64,000 bases of DNA, from positions 702,521 to 766,520 of the forward strand of contig NZ_FQYO01000002.1 of assembly GCF_900141735.1 (NCBI RefSeq), in the 5' to 3' direction. A program made the translations under genes and the position numbers. The notes under the pieces were generated by a model. That model was not told the origin of the DNA and did not search any database. It saw nothing but the letters and a program-made list of their open reading frames with translations. Source of the stretch: Wenxinia saemankumensis (GTDB lineage: Bacteria > Pseudomonadota > Alphaproteobacteria > Rhodobacterales > Rhodobacteraceae). Below are positions 36,644 through 45,356 of this stretch, one piece after another (within the stretch, counting starts at the first letter, position 1; each line of letters begins with the position of its first letter).

Positions 36644-37386
36644 CAGGCGGCGTCCAGGGCCGCGACGATGGGCGAGAAGTCCTGCGCCGTCAGCGAAGCG
36701 CCCCCGACCAGCGCGCCGTCCACATCGGCGACGGCGAAGATCTCGGCCGCGTTGGACCCCTTCACCGAGCCGCCGTAGAGCAGGCGCATCTCGTCCGCAT
36801 CCTCGAACCGCTCCGCCAGCGCCGCCCGCATCGCGCCGTGGATCGCGCCGATATCGTCTGTGCCGGGCACCTTGCCGGTGCCGATGGCCCAGACCGGCTC
36901 GTAGGCGACGATCGTGTTGGCCGCGCTCGCCCCGTCGGGCAGAGACCCCGCCTGCTGCCGGGTGACCACCTGCTCCGCCCGGCCGTCCTCGCGCTCCTCC
37001 AGCGTCTCGCCGACGCAGATCACCGCGATAAGGCCCGCCGCGTGGGCGGCCTCCGCCTTGGCCCGGACGAGGGCGTCGCTCTCGCCGTGATCGGCGCGGC
37101 GCTCGGAATGGCCGAGGATGACATGGGTCGCCCCGGCGGCGGCGAGCATCGCGGCGGACAGATCGCCGGTATGCGCCCCCTGCGCCTTGGGGTGGCAATC
37201 CTGCCCGCCGATGGCGATCGGGTGGTCCCCGACCCGCGCGGCCGCCTGCGCGATCAGCGTCGCGGGCGGGCAGATCAGGATCTCGACCCCCGGGGCGGCC
37301 TGCATCCGCATCAGGGCCTCGATCTCGGCCAGACTGTCCGGCGTGCCGTTCATCTTCCAGTTTCCGGCGGCGAGCTTGCGGCGCAT
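36643..37386 (-). CDS. tpiA: Triosephosphate isomerase
   Basis: 247 residues, normal length. It interconverts dihydroxyacetone phosphate and glyceraldehyde 3-phosphate. Motifs: [10 protein letters not shown] (substrate Lys), VILGHSERR (catalytic His), [13 protein letters not shown] (catalytic Glu and loop 6) and [13 protein letters not shown]. First gene of tpiA-HAD, with the P450 gene downstream. Divergent from the 2-oxoglutarate oxygenase gene with 122 bases between starts. Confidence 0.97.
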   Translation of the reverse strand: MRRKLAAGNWKMNGTPDSLAEIEALMRMQAAPGVEILICPPATLIAQAAARVGDHPIAIGGQDCHPKAQGAHTGDLSAAMLAAAGATHVILGHSERRADHGESDALVRAKAEAAHAAGLIAVICVGETLEEREDGRAEQVVTRQQAGSLPDGASAANTIVAYEPVWAIGTGKVPGTDDIGAIHGAMRAALAERFEDADEMRLLYGGSVKGSNAAEIFAVADVDGALVGGASLTAQDFSPIVAALDAA

Positions 37387-37508
37387 GGGGATCTCCTCGG
37401 GTTTCGGACCGTTCCGGAGTAGCAAGGGACCCTTGGCCGCGAAAGGGGCTTGCGGCCCGCCCCCGGGTCGGGCAGGCGCCGCCTGTCCCAGCCCCCCCGG
37501 AGACCGCC

Positions 37509-38405
37509 ATGATCCCCGCCCTCGATGCCGCCCGGCTCTCGGCCCGCGCGCCGGACGAGATGGAACGCCTGCGCGTCGCCGTACAGGAGACGGGGTTCCT
37601 GACCCTCGCCAATTCCGCCATCGGCCCGGACCGGGTGGCCGGGGTGATCGCCGCCTACCGCGCCTTCTTCGCGCTGCCGCCCGAGGAGAAGCGCCGCGTC
37701 GACATGGCCGCCACCGGCGCCAGCCGGGGCTGGGGCGCGCCCCTGTCCGAGCAGGTCGATCCCGGATCGAACCCCGACTACAAGGAGGTGTTCGACAGCG
37801 GTCACGAATGGCCGGAGAGCGGATTGCGGACCTACGCGCCGAATCTCTGGCCCGCGCGGCCGGCGGGCTTCCGCGCGACGCTGGAGTCCTATTTCGCCGA
37901 GGCCTGCGCCGTCTCGATGGACCTGCTCGCCGCAATCGCCGAGGCGATCGGCCGCGATCCGGCGCATTTCGCGCGCGCCTTCGACCGGCCGATGGCCCTG
38001 CTGCGGGGCAACCACTACCCCGCCCGGCCGGAGGGGGCGGGCGAGCGGGATTTCGGGATCGCGCCCCATACCGATTACGGCTGCCTGACCCTTCTTGCCA
38101 CGGACGGGGTCTCGGGACTCGAGCTGCGGGGCCGCGACGGGGCGTGGCGCCCGGTGGAGGCCGCGCCCGGCGCCTTCGTAGTCAATTTCGGCGAGATGCT
38201 GGAGCTCTGGACCGACGGCGCGGTCCGCGCGACCGAGCACCGGGTCCGGGGTACGGCGCAGGAGCGGATCTCGGTGCCGCTCTTCTTCAACCCGCGATTC
38301 GACGTGGACGTCGCGCCGCCGGGGTCGGACCGTCCGGTGCGCGCCGTCGATCACCTGCAGAGACGCTATGACGAGACCTACCTGCACCTGAAGGGGCGGG
38401 GCTGA
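37509..38405 (+). CDS. 2-oxoglutarate/Fe(II)-dependent oxygenase (isopenicillin N synthase family)
   Basis: 298 residues. The Fe-binding facial triad is H-x-D in [10 protein letters not shown] and the distal His in ATEHRVRG; the 2-oxoglutarate-binding Arg follows in [11 protein letters not shown]. The N-terminal DIOX_N-like part ([13 protein letters not shown] ... [11 protein letters not shown]) and the [21 protein letters not shown] segment are typical of the bacterial group related to plant dioxygenases. Substrate unknown. A Shine-Dalgarno-like GGAGACC precedes the ATG. Its 3' end is followed, on the opposite strand, by a broken tfoX-like gene. Confidence 0.92.
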   Translation: MIPALDAARLSARAPDEMERLRVAVQETGFLTLANSAIGPDRVAGVIAAYRAFFALPPEEKRRVDMAATGASRGWGAPLSEQVDPGSNPDYKEVFDSGHEWPESGLRTYAPNLWPARPAGFRATLESYFAEACAVSMDLLAAIAEAIGRDPAHFARAFDRPMALLRGNHYPARPEGAGERDFGIAPHTDYGCLTLLATDGVSGLELRGRDGAWRPVEAAPGAFVVNFGEMLELWTDGAVRATEHRVRGTAQERISVPLFFNPRFDVDVAPPGSDRPVRAVDHLQRRYDETYLHLKGRG

Positions 38406-38745
38406 ACGGCATCCGCGCAGGCTCTCCAGCGCCCCCCGCGCAAGGGTGCCGGCCAGCGCGCAATCGTCCGGCGCCCCGACCGGCATCTCCCAGTAGGGCA
38501 TCGCGCCGCTCTGGCATTCCCCCCGGCTCGCGGACCCAGCGGGTCCATCCCTCGCGCTCCCTCCGCGCTTTCACCGCTCCGGCGCCTTCGGGCAGCAGGA
38601 CCGTGTCCGAGCGTATCAGCGCGACGATCGGCCGGCCGGCATAGAGGCAGGGCCCGCCCATCTTGCGCCGGGTCGTCGCGGCCCTACGACCTCGAAGATA
38701 TCGCGCAGAAGAGCGACCCTCGCCGGGCGGGGCCATGCGGGCAGA
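38405..38745 (-). pseudogene. TfoX/Sxy N-terminal domain-like gene, frameshifted
   Basis: Three successive minus-strand frames read as one TfoX-like domain: LLRDIFEVVGP, then TTRRKMGGPCLYAGRPIVAL and SDTVLLPEGAGAVKARRE..GWTRWV, then SGAMPYWEMPVGAPDDCAL ending ARGALESLR. The pattern of RR-x-x-GG, LYA-G, ALI-SDTV-L and GAMPYW is that of the TfoX N-terminal domain, a family tied to competence control in some Gammaproteobacteria but often of unknown role elsewhere. One shift lies near 38683 (one base missing), the other at a run of six C at 38519-38524. No in-frame stop is found before the relic meets the oxygenase gene. A sequencing error at the C run could explain one shift, not both. Confidence 0.68.
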
Positions 38746-39144
38746 TCAGCCGCGGGGGCCGTCCGCGCGCTGCACCTCGGCCGGGTGGATCTCGTCCACC
38801 TCGCGGAACTTGATCGACTCGCCGCAGCCGCAAGCATCGACGACATTGGGGTTCTGGAACTTGAACCCGCTCTCCAGCAGCGAGGTCTCGTAGTCGATCT
38901 CGGTGCCGAAGAGGAACATCTGCGCCATCGGCGCGATCATCACGCGGGCGCCGTCCTGCTCCACCACCTCGTCGTGGGGATCGACCGTCTCGGCGAAGTC
39001 CATCGTGTATTCCATGCCGGCGCATCCGCCCTTCTTGACGCCGATCCGCAGGCCCTGGTGGCCGTCGCGGTCCATCAGCCGGGCGATCCGCGCCGCGGCG
39101 CGGGGGGTCATGGTGACGGCCTGCTTTCCGGGAATGGCGAACAT
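38746..39144 (-). CDS. HesB/IscA-family A-type iron-sulfur carrier
   Basis: 132 residues. It has the three conserved cysteines of A-type carriers, one in KKGGCAGMEY and the C-G-C pair in DACGCGESI. The TMDF and FGTEIDYETSLLESGFKFQNPNV segments are also standard. Such proteins receive and deliver Fe-S clusters in the cytoplasm (IscA/SufA/ErpA group; subtype not certain). The family usually begins near MTPRAA, which is residue 12, so a start at 39111 is possible. No isc/suf operon adjacent, though a DUF59 (SufT-like) gene lies 3.4 kb away. Confidence 0.92.
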   Translation of the reverse strand: MFAIPGKQAVTMTPRAAARIARLMDRDGHQGLRIGVKKGGCAGMEYTMDFAETVDPHDEVVEQDGARVMIAPMAQMFLFGTEIDYETSLLESGFKFQNPNVVDACGCGESIKFREVDEIHPAEVQRADGPRG

Positions 39145-39230
39145 GTCGGGTGTGCCCCCTCACGGGTTCGGATGGGTGTGAGGGCGACATAATCCCTCGG
39201 TGCCGCGCCCTCAAGGCCGACGCGCGGCCC

Positions 39231-40493
39231 TCAGCCGCGGAGGGGGCGCGCGGCGGGGCCGGGAGCCGGGGCAGGGGCGGCGTCGTGGTCCCGCTCGATC
39301 CCGTCCCAATCCGCGCGGATTGCCGGCAGCGACACGACGAGCGCCGCGAGCGCGGACACCGCCAGCACCAGCACCGCCGGCCCGATCGCGGGCGGATGGC
39401 CGACCAGCAGCCCCGTCGCCGTCGCCATGACCGCGGCCGTTCCGATGATCAGGGCGCCCGACAGGCCCGCCGCCGCGCCGACCAGGCGTGCCGGCACGGC
39501 GAGCGTCCCCACCGTGGCCGCCGGGAAGGTGAGGCCGTTGCCGACCCCGATCAGCGGCATGAAGAGGAAGAAGGCCCAGGGCCCCGACAGGCCTACCGCC
39601 CAGGCCGCCGCCGCGCCCGACATGCCGGCCAGCGTGGCGAGTCGGCCCGCCAGGATCAGCCGCGCCCCCGGCACACGGGCCGAGAGGCGCTTCGACAGGA
39701 AGTTGCCGATGAGGAACCCGACCGGCGGCGCGCCGAGGCAGAGGCCCAGCAGCGCCTCGCCCATGCCCCAGGCCTCGGCCGCGAGGGCCGCGGCCGCCGT
39801 CAGGAACGAGAAGAACACGCCCGAGGACAGGCCCATGCAGGCCGTGTAGCTCCAGAACAGGCGGTCCCGCAGGAGCTGCGGGTAGGTCCGGATCTGCGCC
39901 ATCGCGCCCGCCCCGCCCCCCGGCGCGGTCTCGGGCAGGGCCCGCCAGCACCAGAGCAGCAGCGCCGCCCCGGCTGCGGTGAACAGCCAGAAGGTCGCCC
40001 TCCAGCCGAAGGCCTGGTCGAGGAAGCCCCCGACCATCGGCGCCAGCATCGGCCCCAGCGCCAGGGTCATGCCGATCGTGGCCAGCCGGTCCGTCGCCTC
40101 GCGCGGGGGGGACACGTCCCGCACGATCGCGCGGCTGAGCACGTTGGCCGAGATCACCGCCGCCTGCAGGATCCGGAACGCCATGAAGAGCCACCACGCC
40201 CCCGCCAGCGCGCAGCCGAGCGAGGCGAGGGCGAAGAGCCCGAGCGAGACGAGGATCACCGGCCGCCGCCCGTAGAGGTCCGAGAGCGGGCCGAGCACGA
40301 CCTGCAACAGCGCGGTGACGACCATGTAGACCGACACGACGAGGCTCGCCGCCCCGAAGCCCAGATCGAAGCTCTGCGCCAGGTTGCCGAGAGAGGGCAG
40401 CACCATGTTCAGCGTCAGGATCGAGGTCGCGCTCAGCAGGACCAGCGTAGCGAGCGACGGTCCGGCGGGGCGGGACGCGGTGGCGGGGGGCAT
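39231..40493 (-). CDS. Bcr/CflA-type MFS drug exporter (DHA1)
   Basis: 420 residues with about 12 hydrophobic helices. The loop 2-3 signature GPLSDLYGRRPVIL and the helix-5 region LGPMLAPMVGGFL (motif C of exporters) identify a DHA1 major-facilitator antiporter of the Bcr/CflA type. It likely exports small drugs or metabolites using the proton gradient; substrate unknown. The ATG at 40493 is preferred because the upstream in-frame ATG (40565) adds a Pro/Ser-rich hydrophilic tail that the family does not need, but the choice is not firm. Confidence 0.88.
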   Translation of the reverse strand: MPPATASRPAGPSLATLVLLSATSILTLNMVLPSLGNLAQSFDLGFGAASLVVSVYMVVTALLQVVLGPLSDLYGRRPVILVSLGLFALASLGCALAGAWWLFMAFRILQAAVISANVLSRAIVRDVSPPREATDRLATIGMTLALGPMLAPMVGGFLDQAFGWRATFWLFTAAGAALLLWCWRALPETAPGGGAGAMAQIRTYPQLLRDRLFWSYTACMGLSSGVFFSFLTAAAALAAEAWGMGEALLGLCLGAPPVGFLIGNFLSKRLSARVPGARLILAGRLATLAGMSGAAAAWAVGLSGPWAFFLFMPLIGVGNGLTFPAATVGTLAVPARLVGAAAGLSGALIIGTAAVMATATGLLVGHPPAIGPAVLVLAVSALAALVVSLPAIRADWDGIERDHDAAPAPAPGPAARPLRG

Positions 40494-40722
40494 GGTTTCG
40501 GGAGAATCCGTCGAAAGGGGGGCGTCGAGAGGGGGGCGGTGCGACCCGGTGGCCGACCGGGCCATCTAGCCCGCCCCCTGCGCCGGGCGAGCGTGCTCCT
40601 GCCCGGTCGCGCGCCACCGACCCCTGCTCCCGCCCCGAAGACAGGGGGTGAGGCCGGTCATGGTTCAAGGGGCGGAGCCTCCGGGGCAGTTGGACAGCTG
40701 GGCGCCGGACCTCGGCCGGGGC

Positions 40723-42393
40723 TCAGGCCCCGCCTTCGGCCGCGGCCGCCTCGGGGAAGATGCGGCCGTCCAGCGCCGCCCGCTCGGACGCGATCCGCAG
40801 CAGCTTCTCGCGGACCTCGCATTCGATCGTCCAGGCGGTGTTGGGATCGGTGCAGGGCACCTTGAAGAGCACGTCCTGCCCGAAGACGTCGTGCCCCGTC
40901 ACCGCCACGCCCCGGTCCTCGTCGGCGCCGATCCCCTCGCCGATCTCGTCGAGGATACGATCGAAGTCGTCGCGCAGGGTCTGGGCGTCGAAGCCGTGGG
41001 CAAGCTTGAGCGTGACCTTCCGGATGATCGAGGGATCCTTCATCGTCCAGTTCTCGAAGGGCGTGTCGACGAATTCCACGACCGGGACGACGATCCGCTC
41101 CCCCGACCAGACCTGGAGCTGCACGTAGGTGAAGTTGATCCGCTCGACGACGCAGATCCTGTCGTCCCAGACGATCTTGTCGCCGATCTTGGCCGAGCCG
41201 TTCAGCGCGATCTGCAGGCTCGCCATGATGTTGGACAGAACGTTGCGCGCGGCGAATCCCAGCAGAAGGGCCAGCCCCCCGGCCGAGGCGAGCAGCGAGA
41301 TCCCGAGCGAGCGGAAGACGGCCACCTCGTTCAGCAGGATCCCGAAGGCCGCGAGCACGACGACGACCAGCAGGGCCCGGCGCAGCGCCACGACGCGGGT
41401 TGCGATCCGGCGGCGATCCTCGTGGCCCTCGCCGATCTCCTTGTAGTTGCCGCCGTCGAGGTCGATCAGCCGGTCGATCACCGCGTCCCCGAACGAGATC
41501 ACCATCCAGAAGGCCGCGATGACGTAGGCCGAGGCCGTCAGCGGTGTCAGGATCGTGTCGATCTGGCCCGAGAAGATGAGGACCGACCGCGCCAGCGTCG
41601 ACAGGACCAGCGTCACCACGGCCAGTGTGAGGGGGCCCTGCGCCGCCAGCAGCAGCCGGCCCCCGCGCCCGGCGAGGCGCCCGCGCGCCAGCGCGCCGAG
41701 CGCCTTGTAGAAGACGAAGCCGGCAAGACCGGTGAGCAGCAGGACGAGGGGAAGGGCGATCAGCTCCCATGCCTGCAGGCCCCAGATCCCGTCCTCGCGC
41801 AGGGCGTCCGGGATCGCCGTCTCCAGCGCGGAGGGGCGGTAGAGCAGGGCGAGCGCGGGGATGTTGGCGACGCTCTGCCGCGAGATCACCCAGACCGGGT
41901 CCTCCTCGCCGACCTGAAGCCGGTTCATCCGCAGCTCCACCGGTCGGTCCGGCAGGTCGAGCGTCCAGAGCGGCAGGGACCGGCGCGGCTGCAGCGCGAT
42001 GGCGTCCTGTCCCTCGCCCGGCTCGACCGCGCCGTCGGGACGGTCGGGCAGGTCGAACCAGTCGATGACGATCTTGCGCTCGATGATCTGTGCAAGGTCG
42101 CGTGCGATCCCCGACCCGGCGGCCTGCTGGTCGCCCTGCGGGATGTCCGACAGGTCGAAGAGCTGGGCCGCCTCCTCCCACCGCCCCGTCTCCGTGGCGA
42201 AGACGAGGCTCTCCATCAGGCCTTGCGGGGTGGAGCGGTCGATCCAGTCCGCCGCCGGGGGCAGGCCATCGTTCAGCGATCCGACCTCGAACGTCTCGGG
42301 CGCGTCCCGGGCGGAGGCGGCGAGTGCCCAGAGCGCGAGGAGGGAGAGAAGGAGGAGCGTCAGAGCATGCCGGAAAGCGGCGCTGCAGATCAT
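40723..42393 (-). CDS. MscS-family mechanosensitive ion channel protein
   Basis: 556 residues. A signal peptide (MICSAAFRHALTLLLLSLLALWALA) precedes a periplasmic domain of about 180 residues. Three to four membrane helices follow from about residue 205, then the pore helix (LGISLLASAGGLALLLGFAARN) and the MscS beta domain (NIMASLQIALNGSAKIGDKIVW). The C-terminal alpha/beta vestibule ends the protein. It should open under membrane tension to protect against osmotic downshock. The start at 42393 is chosen for the signal peptide; the in-frame ATG 39 bases earlier adds a charged extension. Confidence 0.92.
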   Translation of the reverse strand: MICSAAFRHALTLLLLSLLALWALAASARDAPETFEVGSLNDGLPPAADWIDRSTPQGLMESLVFATETGRWEEAAQLFDLSDIPQGDQQAAGSGIARDLAQIIERKIVIDWFDLPDRPDGAVEPGEGQDAIALQPRRSLPLWTLDLPDRPVELRMNRLQVGEEDPVWVISRQSVANIPALALLYRPSALETAIPDALREDGIWGLQAWELIALPLVLLLTGLAGFVFYKALGALARGRLAGRGGRLLLAAQGPLTLAVVTLVLSTLARSVLIFSGQIDTILTPLTASAYVIAAFWMVISFGDAVIDRLIDLDGGNYKEIGEGHEDRRRIATRVVALRRALLVVVVLAAFGILLNEVAVFRSLGISLLASAGGLALLLGFAARNVLSNIMASLQIALNGSAKIGDKIVWDDRICVVERINFTYVQLQVWSGERIVVPVVEFVDTPFENWTMKDPSIIRKVTLKLAHGFDAQTLRDDFDRILDEIGEGIGADEDRGVAVTGHDVFGQDVLFKVPCTDPNTAWTIECEVREKLLRIASERAALDGRIFPEAAAAEGGA

Positions 42394-42522
42394 GGCGGGG
42401 CCCCGGCATTCGTGGTCGCGATGCCGGGGCAACCCGTTCGGCGCGGCAGGGTTCCAGTGGGACGGCGTTCGGAGCTGCGCGAGCGGCGGCCCCCGCTGCC
42501 CCGCAGCCAGCGGGACGCCGGA

Positions 42523-42882
42523 CTACATGAAGCCGAGTTCCAGCCGGGCCTCGTCGGACATCATGTCCATGCCCCATTGCGGTTCCCAGACGAGCTCGAC
42601 CTCGCAGGACTTCACGCCCGGGACCGGCTCGACCGCGTTCTGGATCCAGCCGGGCATCTCGCCCGCGACCGGGCAGCCCGGCGCGGTCAGGGTCATCTTC
42701 ACCAGCACGTCGCCGCCCTCGTCGATGCGGATCGTGTACACCAGGCCGAGATCGTAGATGTTCACCGGGATCTCGGGGTCGTAGACGGTGCGGATCGCCT
42801 CGACGATCGGCTCGTGCAGGGGATTGTCGGTCGAGGACGGCTCGATGAGGGGCGTGCCTTCCATCCGGGGATCCGCGTTCAT
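42523..42882 (-). CDS. DUF59/MIP18-family protein (SufT/PaaD-like)
   Basis: 119 residues. The core IVEAIRTVYDPEIPVNIYDLGLVYTI followed by VKMTLTAPGCPVAGEMPGW is the DUF59 signature with one conserved Cys (GC-P). Members (SufT, MIP18/CIA2) help mature Fe-S proteins. The C-terminal EVELVWEPQWGMDMMSDEARLELGF is the SufT-type ending. No suf genes are adjacent. Preceded by the arsenic operon, 94 bases away on the same strand, probably a separate unit. Confidence 0.9.
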   Translation of the reverse strand: MNADPRMEGTPLIEPSSTDNPLHEPIVEAIRTVYDPEIPVNIYDLGLVYTIRIDEGGDVLVKMTLTAPGCPVAGEMPGWIQNAVEPVPGVKSCEVELVWEPQWGMDMMSDEARLELGFM

Positions 42883-42976
42883 GGCCCTGTCCGTTCGTTT
42901 GGGGGAATAGCTGAGCGAAGATATAGGAAAAGGGGCCGGGAGCGTAAAGGTGCGCCGCCGCAGGGCCGGGCCTGCG

Positions 42977-43414
42977 TCAGGCGCCGCCGGTGCCGGCCGG
43001 ATCGTGGAGGGCCGGATCGTAGAGGATCGTCCCGTCCTCCTTCAGGACCCGCTCCGTCGGCACGGCGTCCAGCAGCGGGATCACCGCCTCGGACGGACGG
43101 CAGAGCGCGACGCCCCGCGCGGTCGCGACGAAGGGCCGGTTCACGAGGATCGGATGCGTCAGCATCGCGTCCAGGATCTCGTCGTCGCTCGCGCCTTCCG
43201 CGGTCAGGCCCAGCTCTTCCGCCGGGCTCCTCGACACGCGCAGCGCCTCTCGCGGGGTGAGATCCGCCGCGGCGAGGAGCGTGAGGAGGAGCGGGCGGGT
43301 CCAGCCTGTCTCGAGATAGGGGATCACCTGCGGCGCATGGCCCGTCGCCTCGAGCAGGGCGAGGACGTTGCGCGAGGTGCCGCAGTCGGGATTGTGGAAG
43401 ATGACGGCGCTCAT
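42977..43414 (-). CDS. arsC: Arsenate reductase, glutaredoxin-linked type
   Basis: 145 residues. The catalytic Cys is C11 in IFHNPDCGTSRNVLA, with the conserved Arg region later (TARGVALCRPSE) and VNRPFVAT. It reduces arsenate to arsenite with glutathione/glutaredoxin. The ATG overlaps the aquaporin stop (ATGA 43411-43414), so it is coupled to the channel that would export the product. Length and motifs match the E. coli ArsC family. Confidence 0.95.
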   Translation of the reverse strand: MSAVIFHNPDCGTSRNVLALLEATGHAPQVIPYLETGWTRPLLLTLLAAADLTPREALRVSRSPAEELGLTAEGASDDEILDAMLTHPILVNRPFVATARGVALCRPSEAVIPLLDAVPTERVLKEDGTILYDPALHDPAGTGGA

Positions 43415-44124
43415 GGGGCACTCCGGGGCAGGGGGCGCAGCAGCCAGGCGGCGAAGGGCGCGGCCAACGCTGCCCCGGCCAGCTGCGCGAGGATGAAGCC
43501 GGGCAGGTCGGCGGGCCGGATGCCGGAGAAGGTGTCCGTCAGCGCCCGCGCGATCGCCACGGCCGGGTTCGCGAAGGAGGTGGAGGCGGTGAACCAGTAG
43601 GCCGCCGTGATGTAGAGACCGACGACGAGGGGCACCGCCGGGGGGCGGACCCGGACGGCGGCGAGGATCGAGAAGACGAGGCCGAAGGTCGCCACCGCCT
43701 CGGCCAGCCATTGCGCGGGGCCGGTGCGGACATGGGTGGAGAGCTGGAGGAGCGGCTGCTCGAACATCGCATGCGCCAGCACCGCGCCCAGGATTCCGCC
43801 TGCGACCTGCGCGCCCATGTAGGGCAGCGCCTCCGCCCAGGGCCCCTCGCGCCGCAGGCAGAGGGCGAGGGTGACGGCCGGATTGAAATGCGCGCCCGAG
43901 AGGGGACCGAGGCAGGTGATGAGGACGACGAGGATCGCCCCGGTCGGGATCGTGTTGCCCAGAAGGGCCAGGGCGACGTCACCGGTCAGCGTCTCGGCCA
44001 TGATGCCCGACCCGACGACCGTCGCGACGAGGATGAGCGTGCCCAGCGCCTCTGCCACCAGCCTCCGGGGCAGGTCGGGGCCGGCGACGGCAGCCGCTGC
44101 GGGGCCATGCACGACGCCGGTCAC
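43411..44124 (-). CDS. Aquaglyceroporin of the arsenic operon (AqpS-like)
   Basis: 237 residues with six membrane helices and two NPA boxes, HFNPAVTLA and FANPAVAIA, the mark of the MIP channel family. In Sinorhizobium meliloti an AqpS channel replaces an arsenite pump: ArsC-made arsenite flows out through it. The same logic is likely here, because the gene is flanked by arsR and arsC and no arsB or acr3 pump is seen. It starts with GTG at 44124 overlapping the arsR stop (GTGA), with no spacing. The longer frame from 44217 lies inside arsR and is not used. Confidence 0.9.
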   Translation of the reverse strand: MTGVVHGPAAAAVAGPDLPRRLVAEALGTLILVATVVGSGIMAETLTGDVALALLGNTIPTGAILVVLITCLGPLSGAHFNPAVTLALCLRREGPWAEALPYMGAQVAGGILGAVLAHAMFEQPLLQLSTHVRTGPAQWLAEAVATFGLVFSILAAVRVRPPAVPLVVGLYITAAYWFTASTSFANPAVAIARALTDTFSGIRPADLPGFILAQLAGAALAAPFAAWLLRPLPRSAP

Positions 44125-44471
44125 GGCGCCGCCCGTCCGGGCGGGCAGCAGGTCAGCGCCCGCGTCATCGGCGCGCAGGCGGCCGCGTCGCCGCCGCAGC
44201 AATCGGCGACCAGCCATTGGACCAGGGCTGCGATCGCCTCCATCCGCGCGGAATAGACGATCCGTCGTCCGTCGCGATGGGACGAGACCAGCCCGGCCTG
44301 CGACAGGATGCCGAGCGCGGAGGACAGCGTGTTGGGGCGGATGCCGAGCGACGCCGCGATCTCGCCCGCCGCCCGTCCGCCCGGGCCGGCCTGGATCAGG
44401 TGGCGCAGCACGTCGAGCCGGCCCGGCTGGCCGAGGGCGGAGAATGCAGCGACGGCGTCTGACGTTTCCAT
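44121..44471 (-). CDS. arsR: ArsR-family arsenic-responsive repressor
   Basis: 116 residues. A winged helix-turn-helix (LGQPGRLDVLRHLIQAG ... EIAASLGIRPNTLSSALGIL) is followed by a C-terminal pair of cysteine groups: C91-C92 with C99 in ADCCGGDAAACA and C108-C109. C-terminal vicinal cysteines as As(III) sensors are known from Acidithiobacillus-type ArsR and differ from the E. coli ELCVCDL site, so this is probably that variant. First gene of arsR-aquaporin-arsC, all coupled by overlaps. A palindrome just upstream is a likely operator. Start at 44471 is taken because the palindrome and weak upstream region precede it; 44507 is an alternative. Confidence 0.9.
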   Translation of the reverse strand: METSDAVAAFSALGQPGRLDVLRHLIQAGPGGRAAGEIAASLGIRPNTLSSALGILSQAGLVSSHRDGRRIVYSARMEAIAALVQWLVADCCGGDAAACAPMTRALTCCPPGRAAP

Positions 44472-44472
44472 G

Positions 44473-44490
44473 TTTCGACGAATGACGAAA
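44473..44490 (-). promoter_or_regulatory. Candidate ArsR operator
   Basis: TTTCG (44473-44477) and CGAAA (44486-44490) form an inverted repeat with an 8-base centre, immediately before the arsR start. AT-rich dyads of this sort are the usual ArsR targets; here it would block the arsR-aquaporin-arsC transcript. If 44507 is the true start, it would lie within the coding region. Confidence 0.4.
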
Positions 44491-44586
44491 TGTCGTGCCG
44501 CGGTCAAGCCGGGAAGAGCCGCATGCTCGATCGTGAGGGGGGGCGGCAGCCGGGAGGCGCTACCGCATCGACGGGCCGGGCTGCCG

Positions 44587-45069
44587 TCAGCAGCGAAGTT
44601 CGCGGTCCCGCAGGCCGGTGGCGACGAGCAGGCAGCGGTCGCGGGCCTCGTAGTAGTAGCCGCGTGCGTACCAGCCCACGGCCTCGTCGATATCGCCGTC
44701 CGAGACGATCCAGGCGCCGCGCAGGTAGCGGCCGGCGAACATCAGGTTGGTCTCGGCATCAAGCAGGTCCGACGCGCTGCCGGAGAATCCCATCGTGCGC
44801 GCGGTCTGCGGAAGGATCTGCATCAGCCCGTAATAGGGGCCGTTCCGCGCACCCGGATTGTAGTCGCTTTCCCGCTGGATGACGCGGTGGAGAAGCGCCT
44901 CGGGGATCTGGTGGATCGCGGCATAGCGGCGGATCAGGTCGCGCATCTCGGCGGTCTCGCCAGGGTAGAGCGCGGGGGCGCTGCGGGCCACCTGCGGCCC
45001 CTCCGGGGCACGCCCGCAGGCCGAGGCGGCGACGAGGCAGGACAGGGCGACGAGGGCGGGGCGCAGCAT
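44587..45069 (-). CDS. Lytic transglycosylase lipoprotein
   Basis: 160 residues. The leader MLRPALVALSCLVAASACG has a lipobox (ASAC), so it is probably anchored to a membrane by lipid. The SLT fold shows the catalytic Glu in VIQRESDYNPGARN, then YYGLMQILPQTARTMGF, and NLMFAGRYLRG with a final Tyr/Cys tail. It cleaves peptidoglycan between MurNAc and GlcNAc with 1,6-anhydro product. Start at 45069 rather than 45129 because of the lipoprotein signal. Confidence 0.9.
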   Translation of the reverse strand: MLRPALVALSCLVAASACGRAPEGPQVARSAPALYPGETAEMRDLIRRYAAIHQIPEALLHRVIQRESDYNPGARNGPYYGLMQILPQTARTMGFSGSASDLLDAETNLMFAGRYLRGAWIVSDGDIDEAVGWYARGYYYEARDRCLLVATGLRDRELRC

Positions 45070-45185
45070 GGGCGGGATCCGGGCAGGGGCGGTTGCCCGA
45101 TCCTTGCGGGATTCGCGCGTCCGGATCACGCGCTTCGTGAGCGCATGGGCGGAGCCTTGCCGACGGCCCCGCCCCGCGGGGACGT

Positions 45186-45356
45186 TCAGATCGCCGCGTA
45201 GTCGCGGAAGATCACCTGCCCGGCCTGCTGCTGGCCGGCCTGCGCCGCCTGCGCGGCGCCCTGCTGCGCCTGCGGCTGACCCATGGTCTGGGGGGCCGGT
45301 TGACCCATCTGGGCGCTGCTCGCCGGGATGGAGGAGGTGGGTTGGAGACTTGCCAT
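45186..45356 (-). CDS. Small Gln/Ala-rich protein of unknown function
   Basis: 56 residues, MASLQPTSSIPASS followed by repeated GQP-, QQ- and AA-rich sequence and the ending VIFRDYAAI. No known domain, signal peptide or membrane helix. A GAGG lies about 10 bases before the ATG. Low complexity makes the call weak, but the conserved-looking C-terminal VIFRDYAAI differs from the repetitive part and argues against noise. It is separate from the lytic transglycosylase upstream end by 116 bases. Confidence 0.4.
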   Translation of the reverse strand: MASLQPTSSIPASSAQMGQPAPQTMGQPQAQQGAAQAAQAGQQQAGQVIFRDYAAI

